A stretch of 64,000 bases of DNA from Anabaena minutissima FACHB-250 (GTDB lineage: Bacteria; Cyanobacteriota; Cyanobacteriia; Cyanobacteriales; Nostocaceae). Positions within the stretch are counted from its first letter, which is position 1; each line of letters starts with the position of its first letter. The position numbers and the translations under genes are program-made. The notes under the pieces were generated by a model that was not told where the DNA came from, did no database searches, and worked only from the letters and a program-made list of their open reading frames with translations. Location: positions 1 to 64,000 of the forward strand of contig NZ_JACJRG010000025.1 in NCBI RefSeq assembly GCF_014697125.1. The letters run 5' to 3'. This document shows, one piece after another, positions 26,553 to 36,468 of this stretch.

Positions 26553-26999
26553 TCAGCTATCCTGGAGTGATAGATCACAACCACTCCACCAACCATCAGG
26601 TAGGAGTAAACCTCCTAGCTTTTTGATTCTTTCTGGGTTCATCAGATATCCCCAAGCCCAACCCAGAGACAAACCCTGGAGATTGTATACTTCCACCTCT
26701 TGGCGATTGTAGAGATTTCCTGACATTTGTCTAGTCGGTTGATAATCCTCCAGCTCGTCTAAGACATCTAAAATCCAGGGTTCAGCAAAAGAGACTAAAT
26801 ATCCGTGGACTAGTTCTTTTCCTATAGTCATAGCTGGGTAGCCCATCGGCAAAGCAAACAGTTGACCCAGAGTGGTGCATCTTTGGGTATCTACTACCAG
26901 CCCAGCACAGTATTTTTGATAATTGACTTCACCTGGTTTGAGTGTACCGTAGACAAAAACCCGCACTCTCCCAGAAATTTTTGTATGTAATTCAGCCAT
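26553..26999 (-). CDS. Gamma-glutamylcyclotransferase-fold protein
   Basis: 148 residues with the family motif VFVYGTLKPGE near the N terminus (about 14-24), the YPAMTIG loop, a VLDELEDYQP segment bearing the conserved acidic residue region, and YNRQEVEVY. GGCT-fold (AIG2/BtrG-like) enzymes form 5-oxoproline or related lactams from gamma-glutamyl compounds, but members differ in substrate, so the exact reaction is unknown. It converges with the anti-sigma gene. Confidence 0.85.
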   Translation of the reverse strand: MAELHTKISGRVRVFVYGTLKPGEVNYQKYCAGLVVDTQRCTTLGQLFALPMGYPAMTIGKELVHGYLVSFAEPWILDVLDELEDYQPTRQMSGNLYNRQEVEVYNLQGLSLGWAWGYLMNPERIKKLGGLLLPDGWWSGCDLSLQDS

Positions 27000-27063
27000 A
27001 TCTTTTTTAACCTACAAAAAACCCCTCCTAGAATCTGTAAAGGCTAAGATTCGTTACTTTACA

Positions 27064-27210
27064 AAACTCAGCAACGGCTAACCGCCGCGCTACCGCTAAC
27101 AGCACTCAGCACTCAGCACTCATCACTCATAACTCAGCACTCAGCACCGGCTAAACGCCGCGCTACCGCTAACAGCACTCAGCACTCATAACTCAGCACT
27201 CAGCACTCAT
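27064..27210. repeat. Short tandem heptamer repeats (AGCACTC family) with GC-rich palindrome
   Basis: Runs of CAGCACT/CATAACT heptamers surround two copies of a GC-rich block (CGGCTAACCGCCGCGCTACC-like, about 27075 and 27148). It lies just upstream of leuS. The same composite occurs in inverted orientation at 48053-48203 after hemL. This is typical of the short tandemly repeated sequences of heterocystous cyanobacteria. Confidence 0.85.
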
Positions 27211-27273
27211 TTGCCTACCATCATCTACAATATGGAGGCACATAAGATTTACAGTCCAGTAGGAGAATTTTTG

Positions 27274-29895
27274 GTGGATTCCCGATACAACCCAGAAGCG
27301 ATTGAGGAAAAATGGCAAAAAACATGGTTAGAACTTGGCTTAGATAAGACCCCTACAGATAGGAATAAGCCCAAATTCTACGCTCTATCCATGTTCCCCT
27401 ATCCATCGGGCAGCCTGCACATAGGTCACGTCCGTAACTATACAATTACCGATGTGATTGCCCGCCTCAAACGAATGCAAGGGTATCGGGTACTGCATCC
27501 AATGGGATGGGATGCCTTTGGCTTACCCGCAGAAAACGCTGCCATTGACCGTGGCGTACCCCCTTCCCGGTGGACTTATCAAAATATTGACCAAATGCGG
27601 CAACAATTGCAGCGTCTTGGCTTGTCAATTGATTGGGATTGTGAACTTGCCACCTGTTCACCAGACTATTACAAGTGGACACAATGGATTTTTTTGCAGT
27701 TTTTAGAAGCTGGTTTAGCATACCAACGAGAAGCAGCCGTTAACTGGGATCCTATTGACCAAACTGTATTAGCAAATGAACAGGTTGATAATGAAGGACG
27801 TTCTTGGCGGAGTGGTGCTAAAGTTGAGCGCAAATTACTCAGACAGTGGTTTTTCAAAATTACCGACTACGCCGAAGAATTATTAAACGACCTGGATAAA
27901 TTGACAGGCTGGCCGGAACGGGTCAAGTTGATGCAGGCGAACTGGATAGGGAAATCTACAGGAGCGTATTTAGAATTTCCTATTGTCGGCAGCGATGGAA
28001 AAATCGCCGTGTATACCACTCGTCCTGATACTGTGTTCGGTGTCAGCTACGTAGTCTTAGCACCAGAACATCCCCTGACTCAGCAAGTCACCGCTAAAGA
28101 CCAAAAAGCGGTAGTAGAAGCCTTTATTCAAGAGGTGACAAATCAAAGTGAGTTGGAACGTACCGCCGAAGACAAACCCAAGCGCGGTGTTCCTACTGGT
28201 GGCAAAGTCATTAACCCATTCACAGGGGAAGAAGTACCTATTTGGATTGCCGACTATGTACTGTATGAGTATGGTACTGGGGCGGTTATGGGTGTACCTG
28301 CCCATGATGCACGGGATTTTAAATTTGCCCAAAGATATGATTTACCCATTGATTTTGTTATCGCTGCCCTAGAAGATGTGGCAGGTTTTGATTTAAGCCC
28401 AACATCAGAAACAGAAGAAGTTACCCAACTAGTTCAGATTGAATATAACGAGGCATACACTGAGCCAGGAATTTTAATCAATTCTGGGTTGTTTACTGGC
28501 ATGACTTCCGCAGAAGCCAAATCAGCAATTACTAAATATGCCCAAGAACAAGGTTTTGGTAAAGAACGTATTCAATATCGCTTACGGGATTGGTTGATTT
28601 CGCGCCAACGCTATTGGGGCGCACCCATTCCAGTTATTCACTGTCCCAACTGTGGGATAGTACCAGTACCAGATGCAGATTTGCCTGTACAGTTGCCCGA
28701 AGAAGTGGAATTTACCGGCCGTGGTGGTTCACCTTTGGCACAGTTGGAAAGTTGGGTAAATGTGCCTTGTCCTACTTGTGGTACTCCTGCTAAACGAGAA
28801 ACTGACACGATGGATACTTTTATTGATTCCTCGTGGTATTTCTTGCGGTTTCCTGATGCTAAAAATCAAAATCAGGTGTTTGCTCCTACTAAAACTAATG
28901 ACTGGATGCCCGTAGAGCAATACGTAGGTGGCATCGAACACGCTATTTTACATTTATTGTATTCCCGGTTTTTTACTAAGGTATTACGAGATAGAGGTTT
29001 ATTGAACTTTGATGAACCATTTGAACGCCTGTTAACTCAGGGAATGGTGCAGGGTTTAACTTACCTGAATCCCAACAAGGGGGGTAAAGATAAATGGATT
29101 CCTTCTAATGTAGTCAATCCTAATGACCCCCGTGACCCTCAAACGGGTGAACCATTGCAGCGTCTTTACGCTACTATGTCCAAGTCTAAGGGTAATGGTG
29201 TTGCGCCAGAAGATGTAATTTCTAAGTATGGTGTAGACACAGCGCGGATGTTCATCTTATTCAAAGCACCACCAGAAAAAGACCTGGAATGGGATGAGGC
29301 GGATGTTGAAGGACAATTCCGGTTTTTAAATCGGGTTTGGCGGTTGGTGACAGATTATGCTGCGGCTGGGGTCTGTCGTAAACAGGCTCAACTTGCTGAT
29401 TTGAGTAAGCCAGAAAAGGAATTACGGCGGGCAATTCATACGGCTATCCAAGCTGTAACGGAAGATTTAGAAGATGAGTATCAATTCAATACAGCCGTTT
29501 CCGAGATGATGAAGTTAAGTAATGCCCTCTCTGATGCTGACTGTCGCAATTCACCAATTTATGCTGAAGGTGTGCAAACTTTGGTGGTGTTACTAGCTCC
29601 CTTTGCGCCACATATTGCTGATGAATTGTGGCATTTATTGGGTAATAGTGGGTCTGTTCATACTCAAACTTGGCCTACTTTTGACTCGGCTGCTTTAGTG
29701 GCTGATGAAATCACGTTGGTGATTCAGGTTAATGGGAAGAAACGCGCTGATTTGCAAGTTCCAGCCCAGGCGGATAAGGCTGAATTGGAGAAATATGCCC
29801 GTGAATCAGAAGCAGTTCAGCGTTATTTGGAAGGAAAAGTAATTAAAAAGGTGATTGTTGTACCTGGGAAGTTGGTCAATTTTGTGGTTGGTTAG
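27274..29895 (+). CDS. leuS: Leucyl-tRNA synthetase
   Basis: 873-residue class I synthetase charging tRNA-Leu. The HIGH motif lies in MFPYPSGSLHIGH (40-52), the CP1 editing domain contains TTRPDTVFGVSYVVLAPEHP, zinc-ribbon-like Cys pairs occur at HCPNCG and VPCPTCG, and the KMSKS loop is MSKSKGNG (about 635). The C-terminal domain ends KVIVVPGKLVNFVV. I chose GTG 27274 because AGGAG lies 8 bases upstream and the conserved DSRYNPEAIE begins there; upstream ATG 27232 would add 14 residues. Confidence 0.97.
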   Translation: MDSRYNPEAIEEKWQKTWLELGLDKTPTDRNKPKFYALSMFPYPSGSLHIGHVRNYTITDVIARLKRMQGYRVLHPMGWDAFGLPAENAAIDRGVPPSRWTYQNIDQMRQQLQRLGLSIDWDCELATCSPDYYKWTQWIFLQFLEAGLAYQREAAVNWDPIDQTVLANEQVDNEGRSWRSGAKVERKLLRQWFFKITDYAEELLNDLDKLTGWPERVKLMQANWIGKSTGAYLEFPIVGSDGKIAVYTTRPDTVFGVSYVVLAPEHPLTQQVTAKDQKAVVEAFIQEVTNQSELERTAEDKPKRGVPTGGKVINPFTGEEVPIWIADYVLYEYGTGAVMGVPAHDARDFKFAQRYDLPIDFVIAALEDVAGFDLSPTSETEEVTQLVQIEYNEAYTEPGILINSGLFTGMTSAEAKSAITKYAQEQGFGKERIQYRLRDWLISRQRYWGAPIPVIHCPNCGIVPVPDADLPVQLPEEVEFTGRGGSPLAQLESWVNVPCPTCGTPAKRETDTMDTFIDSSWYFLRFPDAKNQNQVFAPTKTNDWMPVEQYVGGIEHAILHLLYSRFFTKVLRDRGLLNFDEPFERLLTQGMVQGLTYLNPNKGGKDKWIPSNVVNPNDPRDPQTGEPLQRLYATMSKSKGNGVAPEDVISKYGVDTARMFILFKAPPEKDLEWDEADVEGQFRFLNRVWRLVTDYAAAGVCRKQAQLADLSKPEKELRRAIHTAIQAVTEDLEDEYQFNTAVSEMMKLSNALSDADCRNSPIYAEGVQTLVVLLAPFAPHIADELWHLLGNSGSVHTQTWPTFDSAALVADEITLVIQVNGKKRADLQVPAQADKAELEKYARESEAVQRYLEGKVIKKVIVVPGKLVNFVVG

Positions 29896-29939
29896 TTGCT
29901 CATACGAGTTATTAGTCTAGTCTAGTAAATTAGTTTTTG

Positions 29940-29961
29940 GAGACGCGATTTATCGCGTCTC
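29940..29961. repeat. Small palindromic repeat downstream of leuS
   Basis: GAGACGCGAT and ATCGCGTCTC form a 10-bp perfect stem around TT. A degenerate copy (GAAACGCGATTCATCACGTC) occurs at about 33757-33776. This is a known style of interspersed Nostocales repeat and may serve as a transcript-end hairpin. Confidence 0.7.
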
Positions 29962-30059
29962 TACAAAGGGCTTATTTGTTGTATTCTTTCTGCAAATAGC
30001 TAATAAAAATATAGTTATTTAAGTTAAACTTTTGATGTTTTAGCAAGAATTAATAGTAT

Positions 30060-30503
30060 TTAAGAGTCGCTACTAATATCTTTTTGAATACCATTTCTTT
30101 CACGTTTGAGACTTTCTTCTAAAGCTTGAATTTGCTCACGACGCGCTTCTAATTCTAGTGTGCGGCGTGCTAAATCTTGGTTTTGTAAAGTTAGAGATTG
30201 TCTCCATTGTTCCGCTCTTTCTGCTTCTTGTTGTAAAAATTCTGGGGTGACACCAGTTGTTAGATAAGCTTGCACTAAATATAATACCCAGTCACAAGCA
30301 TCTTCCATATGTTCAATATGACCTGTGGCGGAAAGTTCTACTAACACCAGCACTTTTTCGCTGATTGCGTTACTTTTGCCCAGTAAAATGAAAGCTTCTT
30401 CTGGAATCATTGTCCAAAGGGAATCAGCTTCTTGACGTGCTAATAAGCGTAATTGGTACTGGTTTAAAAATTCATTTTTATGGACTTGGGCTAGATATAG
30501 CAT
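30060..30503 (-). CDS. Hypothetical protein with C-terminal coiled coil, 147 aa
   Basis: Not recognised. Residues 1-90 look like a compact helical domain (MLYLAQVHKNEFLNQYQLRL, EEAFILLGKSNAISEKVLVL). Residues 100-140 form a heptad-rich coiled coil (QWRQSLTLQNQDLARRTLEL, REQIQALEESLKRERNG). No signal peptide. I chose ATG 30503; an in-frame TTG at 30527 is possible. It lies 69 bases downstream of valS on the same strand and might be co-transcribed. Confidence 0.6.
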   Translation of the reverse strand: MLYLAQVHKNEFLNQYQLRLLARQEADSLWTMIPEEAFILLGKSNAISEKVLVLVELSATGHIEHMEDACDWVLYLVQAYLTTGVTPEFLQQEAERAEQWRQSLTLQNQDLARRTLELEARREQIQALEESLKRERNGIQKDISSDS

Positions 30504-30572
30504 GGCTGTGGCTTTATTCCCATTCAAAATTCAAATCTAGGGTAATGGGAGTCTTCCCATTACCCTTTACAG

Positions 30573-33500
30573 CTATGCTAAACCACTCAGGCGATCGCGT
30601 AAAATCTCTGCTTGTTTTTCCGCTTCGGCTAAAGCTTCTCTTGCACTCTGCACTACATCTGGCCTAGCTTTATCCACAAAGTTGGCATTGCTTAACCTAC
30701 CTTTGAGAGATTGCGCTTCGGCTTCAATTTTGCTCAGGCTTTTCTCTAGCTTGGCACGCATGGCTGCTAAATCCACCACACCATCTAGAGGTATGACTAC
30801 CTGTACTGTACCAACTACACCTGCAATAGCTTTTTCTGGTTCTTGTGTTGGTGGTTGTAATTCCTGCTGTACTGGAGTGTTTTCTGTGGCGGGTGGGAAT
30901 AACTGCGCCCAGAATTTTTGTCTGGCTTTGGCTGACAATAAAGTGCTGAGAACAAACCAAGTTGCGTAACCCAAACCGACGAGTTCAAAGAAAATGCCAA
31001 GGACAGGAATATCATCTAGGGTATCGCCAACAGCTATGGCCAGTCGGAAGAATATTAAACCTACAATCAGCCAGACAATCGTCCGCCAACTACTTTTGGG
31101 TTTTGGCTGTACGACTGTTTGGGGTTTTGGTTCATCAGCAATGGTCAAAGTCTCCACCTTGGCTAAATCTTTAATGTAAGATTGTCCAGCCGTGAGGATT
31201 TGGCGTTCTTGTGGATTTTCAGACTGCAAATTTGCTGTGACTTTTACCCCTGGTTTGACTTCCGCTTCGGCGCGTAAATTGCGGATGGTGCGGATAGTAC
31301 CAATTAGCAGTTCAAACTGTGTTTCTAAGTTTGGGTTAATGAGGTTATTATCAGCTTTCGGATATGGCTGTAAAGCTAACGTTTGTTGAGAATCAGCTGG
31401 TTGTTGGGTGAGAGTCTGCCAAATTTCTTCGGTGATGTGGGGCATAAAGGGATGCAGTAGCTTTAAAATCCCTTCGAGTACGTAGGCGAGGATTTGTTGG
31501 GCTACTCGCCGCGATGCTGGGTCTGCATCTTTTTGCAGTCTAGATTTTACTAGTTCAATATACCAGTCGCAAAAATCACCCCAAATAAACTCGTATAGTC
31601 CTTTGGCTGCTTCTCCTAAACCGTAGTTATCGATGGAGTTAGTGGTTTGCTGGATAACTTGATGATAGCGAGAAAGAATCCAGAGATCGCTTAATTCCGT
31701 GGCAAGTGGTTGACCTAATTGTGCTGGGGTTTGTCCATCTAGATTCATCATGACGAATCTAGCCGCGTTCCACAACTTGTTGGCAAAGTTGCGGGAGGCT
31801 TCTACCGATGATGATTCATCTTTTTTGCGATCGTATTCTAAGCGAATATCTTGACCAGCACCCGCTACTTCTTTAACTAAGGTATAACGTAGGGCATCAG
31901 TACCGTATTTATCAATCAGCAACAGTGGGTCAATCCCATTATTAGACGACTTCGACATCTTTTTATTGTTTTCATCCCTGACCAAACCGTGAATGTAAAC
32001 GGTCTGGAAGGGCATTTTTCCAGTGAAATGACCAGCCATCATGGTCATTCTAGCTACCCAGAAAAAGATGATATCAAAGCCTGTAACTAGTGTGGTTGTG
32101 GGGTAGTAGGTAGCTAAATCTGGAGTTTGTTCTGGCCATCCTAATGTAGAAAAAGGCCACAAACCAGAAGAAAACCAGGTATCTAAGACATCTGGGTCTT
32201 GTTCTAACTGGACATGTTCTCCAAATTGTGCCTTGGCTTTCTCCCATGCTTCATCTTGGGATTTGGCAACTACAAACGGTGTGCTATCGGTGATTTGTCC
32301 GCCTGTCTCACTGATAGCATACCAAGCGGGGATTTGATGACCCCACCATAATTGACGCGAGATACACCAATCCCTGAGACTTACTAACCAATCGCGGTAA
32401 ACCTTTGTCCAGCGTTGAGGGACAAATTCGGGGGTGTTTTGCTGGTCAAGGAAATCTAATGATTTATCCGCCATTGGGCGAATTTTGACAAACCACTGAG
32501 TAGATAATAATGGTTCAACGGGAACTTTACCGCGATCGCTATAAGGAACGGTATGCTTATAATCTTCGACTTTTACTAACACAGCATCGGCTTCGAGGCG
32601 TGCAACTACATTCTTTCTCGCCACAAAGCGGTCTTGTCCTTGAAACTCCCCGGCGTTAGCGTTCAGCGTACCGTTTTTATTGAGGATATTAATAAAGGGT
32701 AGATTGTGACGCTTACCCATTTCAAAGTCATTCAGGTCATGGGCGGGAGTTACCTTCACGCAACCTGTCCCGAAAGTGGGGTCAACTAATTCATCGCCAA
32801 TGATGGGAATTTCCCGTTGCATAATTGGCAGAGTTAAAGTTTTACCAATTAGGTGTTTATAGCGGTCATCATTGGGATTGACAGCTACACCCGTATCACC
32901 CAGCATGGTTTCTGGGCGAGTCGTCGCCACCTCTATATAACCAGAACCATCTGTTAAGGGATAGCGGAAATACCAAAGATTACCCTCAACCTCTCTAGAT
33001 TCCACCTCGACATCAGAGACAGCCGACTGGGAAGCCGGACACCAGTTAACTAAATATTCACCACGATAAATTAAACCTTCATCGTAGAGACTCACAAAAG
33101 CTTCCACCACAGCTTTAGATAAGCCCTCATCCAGCGTAAATCTCTCCCGTGACCAGTCTACCGACACCCCCAAGCGTCGCAGCTGATTAACAATTGTTCC
33201 CCCTGATTCCGCTTTCCATTGCCAAGCACGTTCTAAAAATTGGTCGCGTCCCAACTCATAGCGGGTTTTACCCTCGGCTTTAAGTTGTTTTTCTAAAATT
33301 GTGTGGACAGCAATACTAGCGTGGTCAGTTCCTGGTAGCCACAGGGTATTCCGTCCCTGCATCCGGTGATAACGCACTAGAGTATCAATCAACGCACTCT
33401 CAAAGGCGTGACCCATGTGCAGACTACCGGTGACGTTTGGTGGCGGAATTACAACACAATAAGGTTCGCCACCATGATTGGGGTCAGCTTTGTAAATTTG

Positions 33501-33584
33501 GTTGTCTTCCCAGAATTTTTGCCACTTTGCTTCAGTGGAAAAAGGATCGTAGAGACTGGGAAGATTTGGTATAGTTGCGGTCAT
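30573..33584 (-). CDS. valS: Valyl-tRNA synthetase with CAAD-type membrane insert
   Basis: 1003-residue class I synthetase. The HIGH motif lies in PPPNVTGSLHMGHA (about 47-60), the editing domain has ATTRPETMLGDTGVAV, the KMSKS loop is KKMSKSSNNG, and an anticodon-binding domain follows (about 650-790). The last 70 residues are the ValRS coiled-coil arm (AKLEKSLSKIEAEAQSLKGR). Between the anticodon domain and that arm, residues about 815-905 carry an insert with two hydrophobic segments (TIVWLIVGLIFFRLAIAV and LVGLGYATWFVLSTLL), matching the CAAD domain described in cyanobacterial synthetases and shown in Anabaena to place ValRS on thylakoid membranes. The extra length relative to ordinary ValRS fits the insert. 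Confidence 0.96.
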   Translation of the reverse strand: MTATIPNLPSLYDPFSTEAKWQKFWEDNQIYKADPNHGGEPYCVVIPPPNVTGSLHMGHAFESALIDTLVRYHRMQGRNTLWLPGTDHASIAVHTILEKQLKAEGKTRYELGRDQFLERAWQWKAESGGTIVNQLRRLGVSVDWSRERFTLDEGLSKAVVEAFVSLYDEGLIYRGEYLVNWCPASQSAVSDVEVESREVEGNLWYFRYPLTDGSGYIEVATTRPETMLGDTGVAVNPNDDRYKHLIGKTLTLPIMQREIPIIGDELVDPTFGTGCVKVTPAHDLNDFEMGKRHNLPFINILNKNGTLNANAGEFQGQDRFVARKNVVARLEADAVLVKVEDYKHTVPYSDRGKVPVEPLLSTQWFVKIRPMADKSLDFLDQQNTPEFVPQRWTKVYRDWLVSLRDWCISRQLWWGHQIPAWYAISETGGQITDSTPFVVAKSQDEAWEKAKAQFGEHVQLEQDPDVLDTWFSSGLWPFSTLGWPEQTPDLATYYPTTTLVTGFDIIFFWVARMTMMAGHFTGKMPFQTVYIHGLVRDENNKKMSKSSNNGIDPLLLIDKYGTDALRYTLVKEVAGAGQDIRLEYDRKKDESSSVEASRNFANKLWNAARFVMMNLDGQTPAQLGQPLATELSDLWILSRYHQVIQQTTNSIDNYGLGEAAKGLYEFIWGDFCDWYIELVKSRLQKDADPASRRVAQQILAYVLEGILKLLHPFMPHITEEIWQTLTQQPADSQQTLALQPYPKADNNLINPNLETQFELLIGTIRTIRNLRAEAEVKPGVKVTANLQSENPQERQILTAGQSYIKDLAKVETLTIADEPKPQTVVQPKPKSSWRTIVWLIVGLIFFRLAIAVGDTLDDIPVLGIFFELVGLGYATWFVLSTLLSAKARQKFWAQLFPPATENTPVQQELQPPTQEPEKAIAGVVGTVQVVIPLDGVVDLAAMRAKLEKSLSKIEAEAQSLKGRLSNANFVDKARPDVVQSAREALAEAEKQAEILRDRLSGLA

Positions 33585-33768
33585 TCTGGGAAATTCACGT
33601 TTGGAAGGACTCTAATAAATTTTGCCACAGGGTTGGGGATTAGGGACTGGGGATTGGGGACTAGGAATTTTGGATTTTAGATTGAATAATCTAAAATCCA
33701 CTCATTGCAAATCCAAAATTGAAAGGCTGGGAAGAAGAAATATTGAATCTTTGTAGAAACGCGATTCA

Positions 33769-34716
33769 TCACGTCTTATGATTCTTCGCATCCAAAAATT
33801 TTAACTGGTGGTATAGACAGTTAATTTGTGGTAGGTTCACTCCGGCGGCTTGGGCTTTTATTAATGGGTTGCCTAAAATTGCTTCTACTTCCAACGGACG
33901 GTGTTCATCATAGTCGATTTTCATGCTGGGACGGTAAGGGGTCATCTTGATGGTGTAATCTAGCATGGTTTGGATGAAGCTATCAGGAATTATCCGCCCC
34001 ATACTATTTGCCCCACCTTTCACCTCATACATGATTTGTTCTACTAGTGTGCGGGTATTAGTATCTCTCATTAATCCGTCAGTGCTAGCGTTGAGAATTA
34101 CAGACAGTCCATTGTAAGGAATATTCCACACCAGTTTTTTCCAACGTGCCAGTAATAAATCTTCTGCTAATTCAATCCCAACTCCTGCACTTTGGAAATC
34201 TTGGGCTACTTGCTGCATTTTTTCTGTAATTCCAGCCGCAGAATATTCGGGGATATATTCCCCTAAAGTAATGTGTCCATAGTCTAAATGCCGGATATGC
34301 CCTGACCCCACTTTATTAGAACACAGGAAGCACAAACCACCAATTACATGAACTTTGTGGAGAATTTGGGCTATTTCTTCTTCTACACCTAGTCCATTCT
34401 GTAATAACAACACCACTCCACCATCTTTAACGACGGGTGGTAACAACTGCGGTAGCAAATGATTTTGAGTCGTTTTTAGTGACACTGCTACCACATCGCA
34501 TTTTGGCATCTTGGTGACATCGTTGTAGGCGTTCACTTGGGGAAGGGTAAAGTCACCGTCTTTTGACTCGACGATTAGACCGTGGTTTGTAACGTGTTCG
34601 TAGTCACTCTTGAGTAAAAAGTGAACATCTAAACCAGCTTTTTGCAATTTAGCACCGTAAAATCCGCCTAATGCACCAGTTCCCAAGATGCCATATTTGC
34701 AATGCTGTTCACTCAT
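33769..34716 (-). CDS. panE: Ketopantoate reductase family protein (2-dehydropantoate 2-reductase)
   Basis: 315 residues. The Rossmann motif GILGTGALGGFYGAKL lies at 9-24, followed by the family's VSLKTTQ segment, LLLQNGLGVEE and a C-terminal helical domain with the conserved LARWKKLVWNIPYNGLS. PanE reduces ketopantoate to pantoate with NADPH in coenzyme A synthesis. The family has paralogs of unknown substrate, so the pathway assignment is moderate. ATG 34716 gives a normal length. Divergent from the fasciclin gene. Confidence 0.8.
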   Translation of the reverse strand: MSEQHCKYGILGTGALGGFYGAKLQKAGLDVHFLLKSDYEHVTNHGLIVESKDGDFTLPQVNAYNDVTKMPKCDVVAVSLKTTQNHLLPQLLPPVVKDGGVVLLLQNGLGVEEEIAQILHKVHVIGGLCFLCSNKVGSGHIRHLDYGHITLGEYIPEYSAAGITEKMQQVAQDFQSAGVGIELAEDLLLARWKKLVWNIPYNGLSVILNASTDGLMRDTNTRTLVEQIMYEVKGGANSMGRIIPDSFIQTMLDYTIKMTPYRPSMKIDYDEHRPLEVEAILGNPLIKAQAAGVNLPQINCLYHQLKFLDAKNHKT

Positions 34717-34784
34717 ACTTTTTTGCCCAAAATTTTCTGATGATTATCATAGACCAGTGTCTAAAAACCAACTACTACCGCTAC

Positions 34785-34952
34785 GCAAAAGTCAAAAGTC
34801 AAAAGTTTTTCAAGTAGAACGGCGTAAATGATTAATGGTTTGTAGTGTACCCATGCGGGGTGAATCCTACGGATACGCTACGCGTTCACGCAGTGTTCCG
34901 TAAAGCCTGCGGTATAGCTACGCTTAGGGCGCAGTCTCTCTGAGAGAAGGAA
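34785..34952. repeat. Composite dispersed repeats in panE-fasciclin gap
   Basis: The 310-bp divergent gap holds a direct duplication near 34790-34804 (AAAAGTC), then a GC-rich palindromic stretch with TACGGATACGCTACGCG, CACGCAGTGTTCCGTAAAGC and AGTCTCTCTGAGAGAAGG. These resemble interspersed repeats also glimpsed at 2618-2735 and 62777-62818. The promoters of both flanking genes must lie around it. Confidence 0.6.
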
Positions 34953-35026
34953 GCTAGTTTGAAATAATTTATTCATAAAAATTAAACCTGTTTCACAATA
35001 ATTTAAAATTTTTGGCAGGAGACACA

Positions 35027-35470
35027 ATGAAAATCTATTTTCTCAATCCCCAATCATTAGGTAAAAAAATGGCTGATATTGTTGATATTGCAATTAGTGC
35101 TGATGCTTTTAAAACTCTGGTGACTGCTGTCAAAGCTGCTGGTTTAGTAGAAACATTAAAAAGTCCTGGCCCTTTTACTGTTTTTGCACCCAATGATGAT
35201 GCTTTTGCTAAATTACCGCCAGGAACTATCCAAACTTTGGTACAGAATATTCCCCAGTTAACCAGAATACTCACCTATCATGTCGTGCCTGGCAAGCTGA
35301 AACAGGCTGACTTAGCGAAACTTGGTACAGTCACATCTGTTGAGGGTTCACCTATCAAGATTGATTGTTCTGAAGGTTTTGAGGTCAAAAATGCCACGGT
35401 TTTAGCCGCAGATATTGAAGCTGATAACGGTATTATTCACGTTATCGATACTGTGATTTTGATGGGTTAA
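35027..35470 (+). CDS. Fasciclin (FAS1) domain protein
   Basis: 147 residues, almost entirely one FAS1 domain: KTLVTAVKAAGLVETLKSPG, the H1 motif FTVFAPNDDAFAKLP, YHVVPGKLKQADL, and the H2-type end NGIIHVIDTVILM. FAS1 domains mediate adhesion or ligand binding. There is no signal peptide, so the protein appears cytosolic unless exported otherwise, as with several cyanobacterial single-FAS1 proteins. ATG 35027 has GGAG five bases upstream; the family-like start MADIVDIA at 35069 is an alternative. No metal or ligand site can be named. Confidence 0.85.
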   Translation: MKIYFLNPQSLGKKMADIVDIAISADAFKTLVTAVKAAGLVETLKSPGPFTVFAPNDDAFAKLPPGTIQTLVQNIPQLTRILTYHVVPGKLKQADLAKLGTVTSVEGSPIKIDCSEGFEVKNATVLAADIEADNGIIHVIDTVILMG

Positions 35471-35854
35471 CGGGACTTAAACATTTTTGAGGGTTAAATA
35501 AGCTTCAAACCTTTGCGGGGTAAGGGAAATACACCAAATACACTAAAACGCCTGAAACCCAGATATACGAACAAATCAATCAAAGCGATGTCCAAGTCTC
35601 TTGATATATACGTTTGAGGCTATTTTATAGGTGTTTTTTGCCTAAGACCCATTAATGATTATCTGGGTGGGTATTACCCACCTGATTTATCGCTAAATCA
35701 TTAGAATTGTTTATTAAAAGCATACTTATAGACTGATGAATTGTAATTTATGTTAAATATATGCAGAAGTATTTACTTTAGATATATGCTAAGTTAAGTT
35801 GATATATCTAAAAATATATTGAGTTTTAGATGCCAACATTATCCCAACAGATTA
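35471..35854. other. Intergenic region without supported gene
   Basis: 384 AT-rich bases between the fasciclin gene and the small membrane protein gene. I see only a GGGTGGGTATTACCCACC-type palindrome near 35664-35681, a possible terminator core without a T-tract. Confidence 0.4.
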
Positions 35855-36190
35855 ATGCTTTATTTTCATAACTTAGCTGAGTTCTCTCGTGCTAACTGCG
35901 TGGGGATTTGTGCCTTTCTTGTCCCTGCTAATTTACTAGCTACATTGTCAACCATAATTTTAGCTGTCATTAGTCGTCCAACCCTTCAAATTTGGCAAGC
36001 TGCTAGCATTGCAAGTGTTTTCGCAGTCTTAATGATACTACACGTATATACTTGGTTCATGATTGGTGTGGTGATGTCTCCCACCTATATTTTGTTAGGT
36101 TTAGCAATTACCTGCTTACTTACCAACGTTGCAGCTATCGTTTTACAGAAACGCCACCTTCACCGCTTTACTATTTCCCAAAACATTTGA
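35855..36190 (+). CDS. Small integral membrane protein, 111 aa
   Basis: Three hydrophobic helices (about residues 15-40 VGICAFLVPANLLATLSTII, 50-75 AASIASVFAVLMILHVYTWF, 78-100 VMSPTYILLGLAITCLL) and a basic C-terminal tail (QKRHLHRF). No recognised family. ATG 35855 starts a sequence (MLYFHNLAEFSRANCVG) more plausible than the upstream TTG 35819. It stands alone between larger intergenic gaps. Cytoplasmic-membrane or thylakoid location cannot be told apart. Confidence 0.6.
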   Translation: MLYFHNLAEFSRANCVGICAFLVPANLLATLSTIILAVISRPTLQIWQAASIASVFAVLMILHVYTWFMIGVVMSPTYILLGLAITCLLTNVAAIVLQKRHLHRFTISQNI

Positions 36191-36468
36191 ACTAAATGCG
36201 GTAAGCCCCACACTCAAATCTTAGTAGGGTGGCAAAGAATAGCGATTGACGACGATTGCTCCATGACCAAAAGCAACCAATGCTGAGTATAGCCGTTCTG
36301 GAAGGTCGAGTCGGATTTGTTTTGATATTCTTTTCTCATCATAAATGTTTGGATGTACTGTAAATCCCAGAAGTCATAGTTAGCTTTAGTCTCAGCCTAT
36401 GATATTCAAGCTATTAGGACATGGGCTGAGACTAAAGATTTTTTCCCTCAAGCCTTATTCCTTAAGAA

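Noticed and set aside
30670..30678. Perfect TTATCCACA DnaA box
   Set aside because: It lies alone inside the valS coding sequence; one 9-mer match in 64 kb is expected by chance.
36221..36375. Minus-strand open stretch of about 50 codons ending LYSALVAFGHGAIVVNRYSL-type sequence
   Set aside because: It has no usable start codon and no recognised family. It may be a gene remnant, but the evidence is too thin to list.
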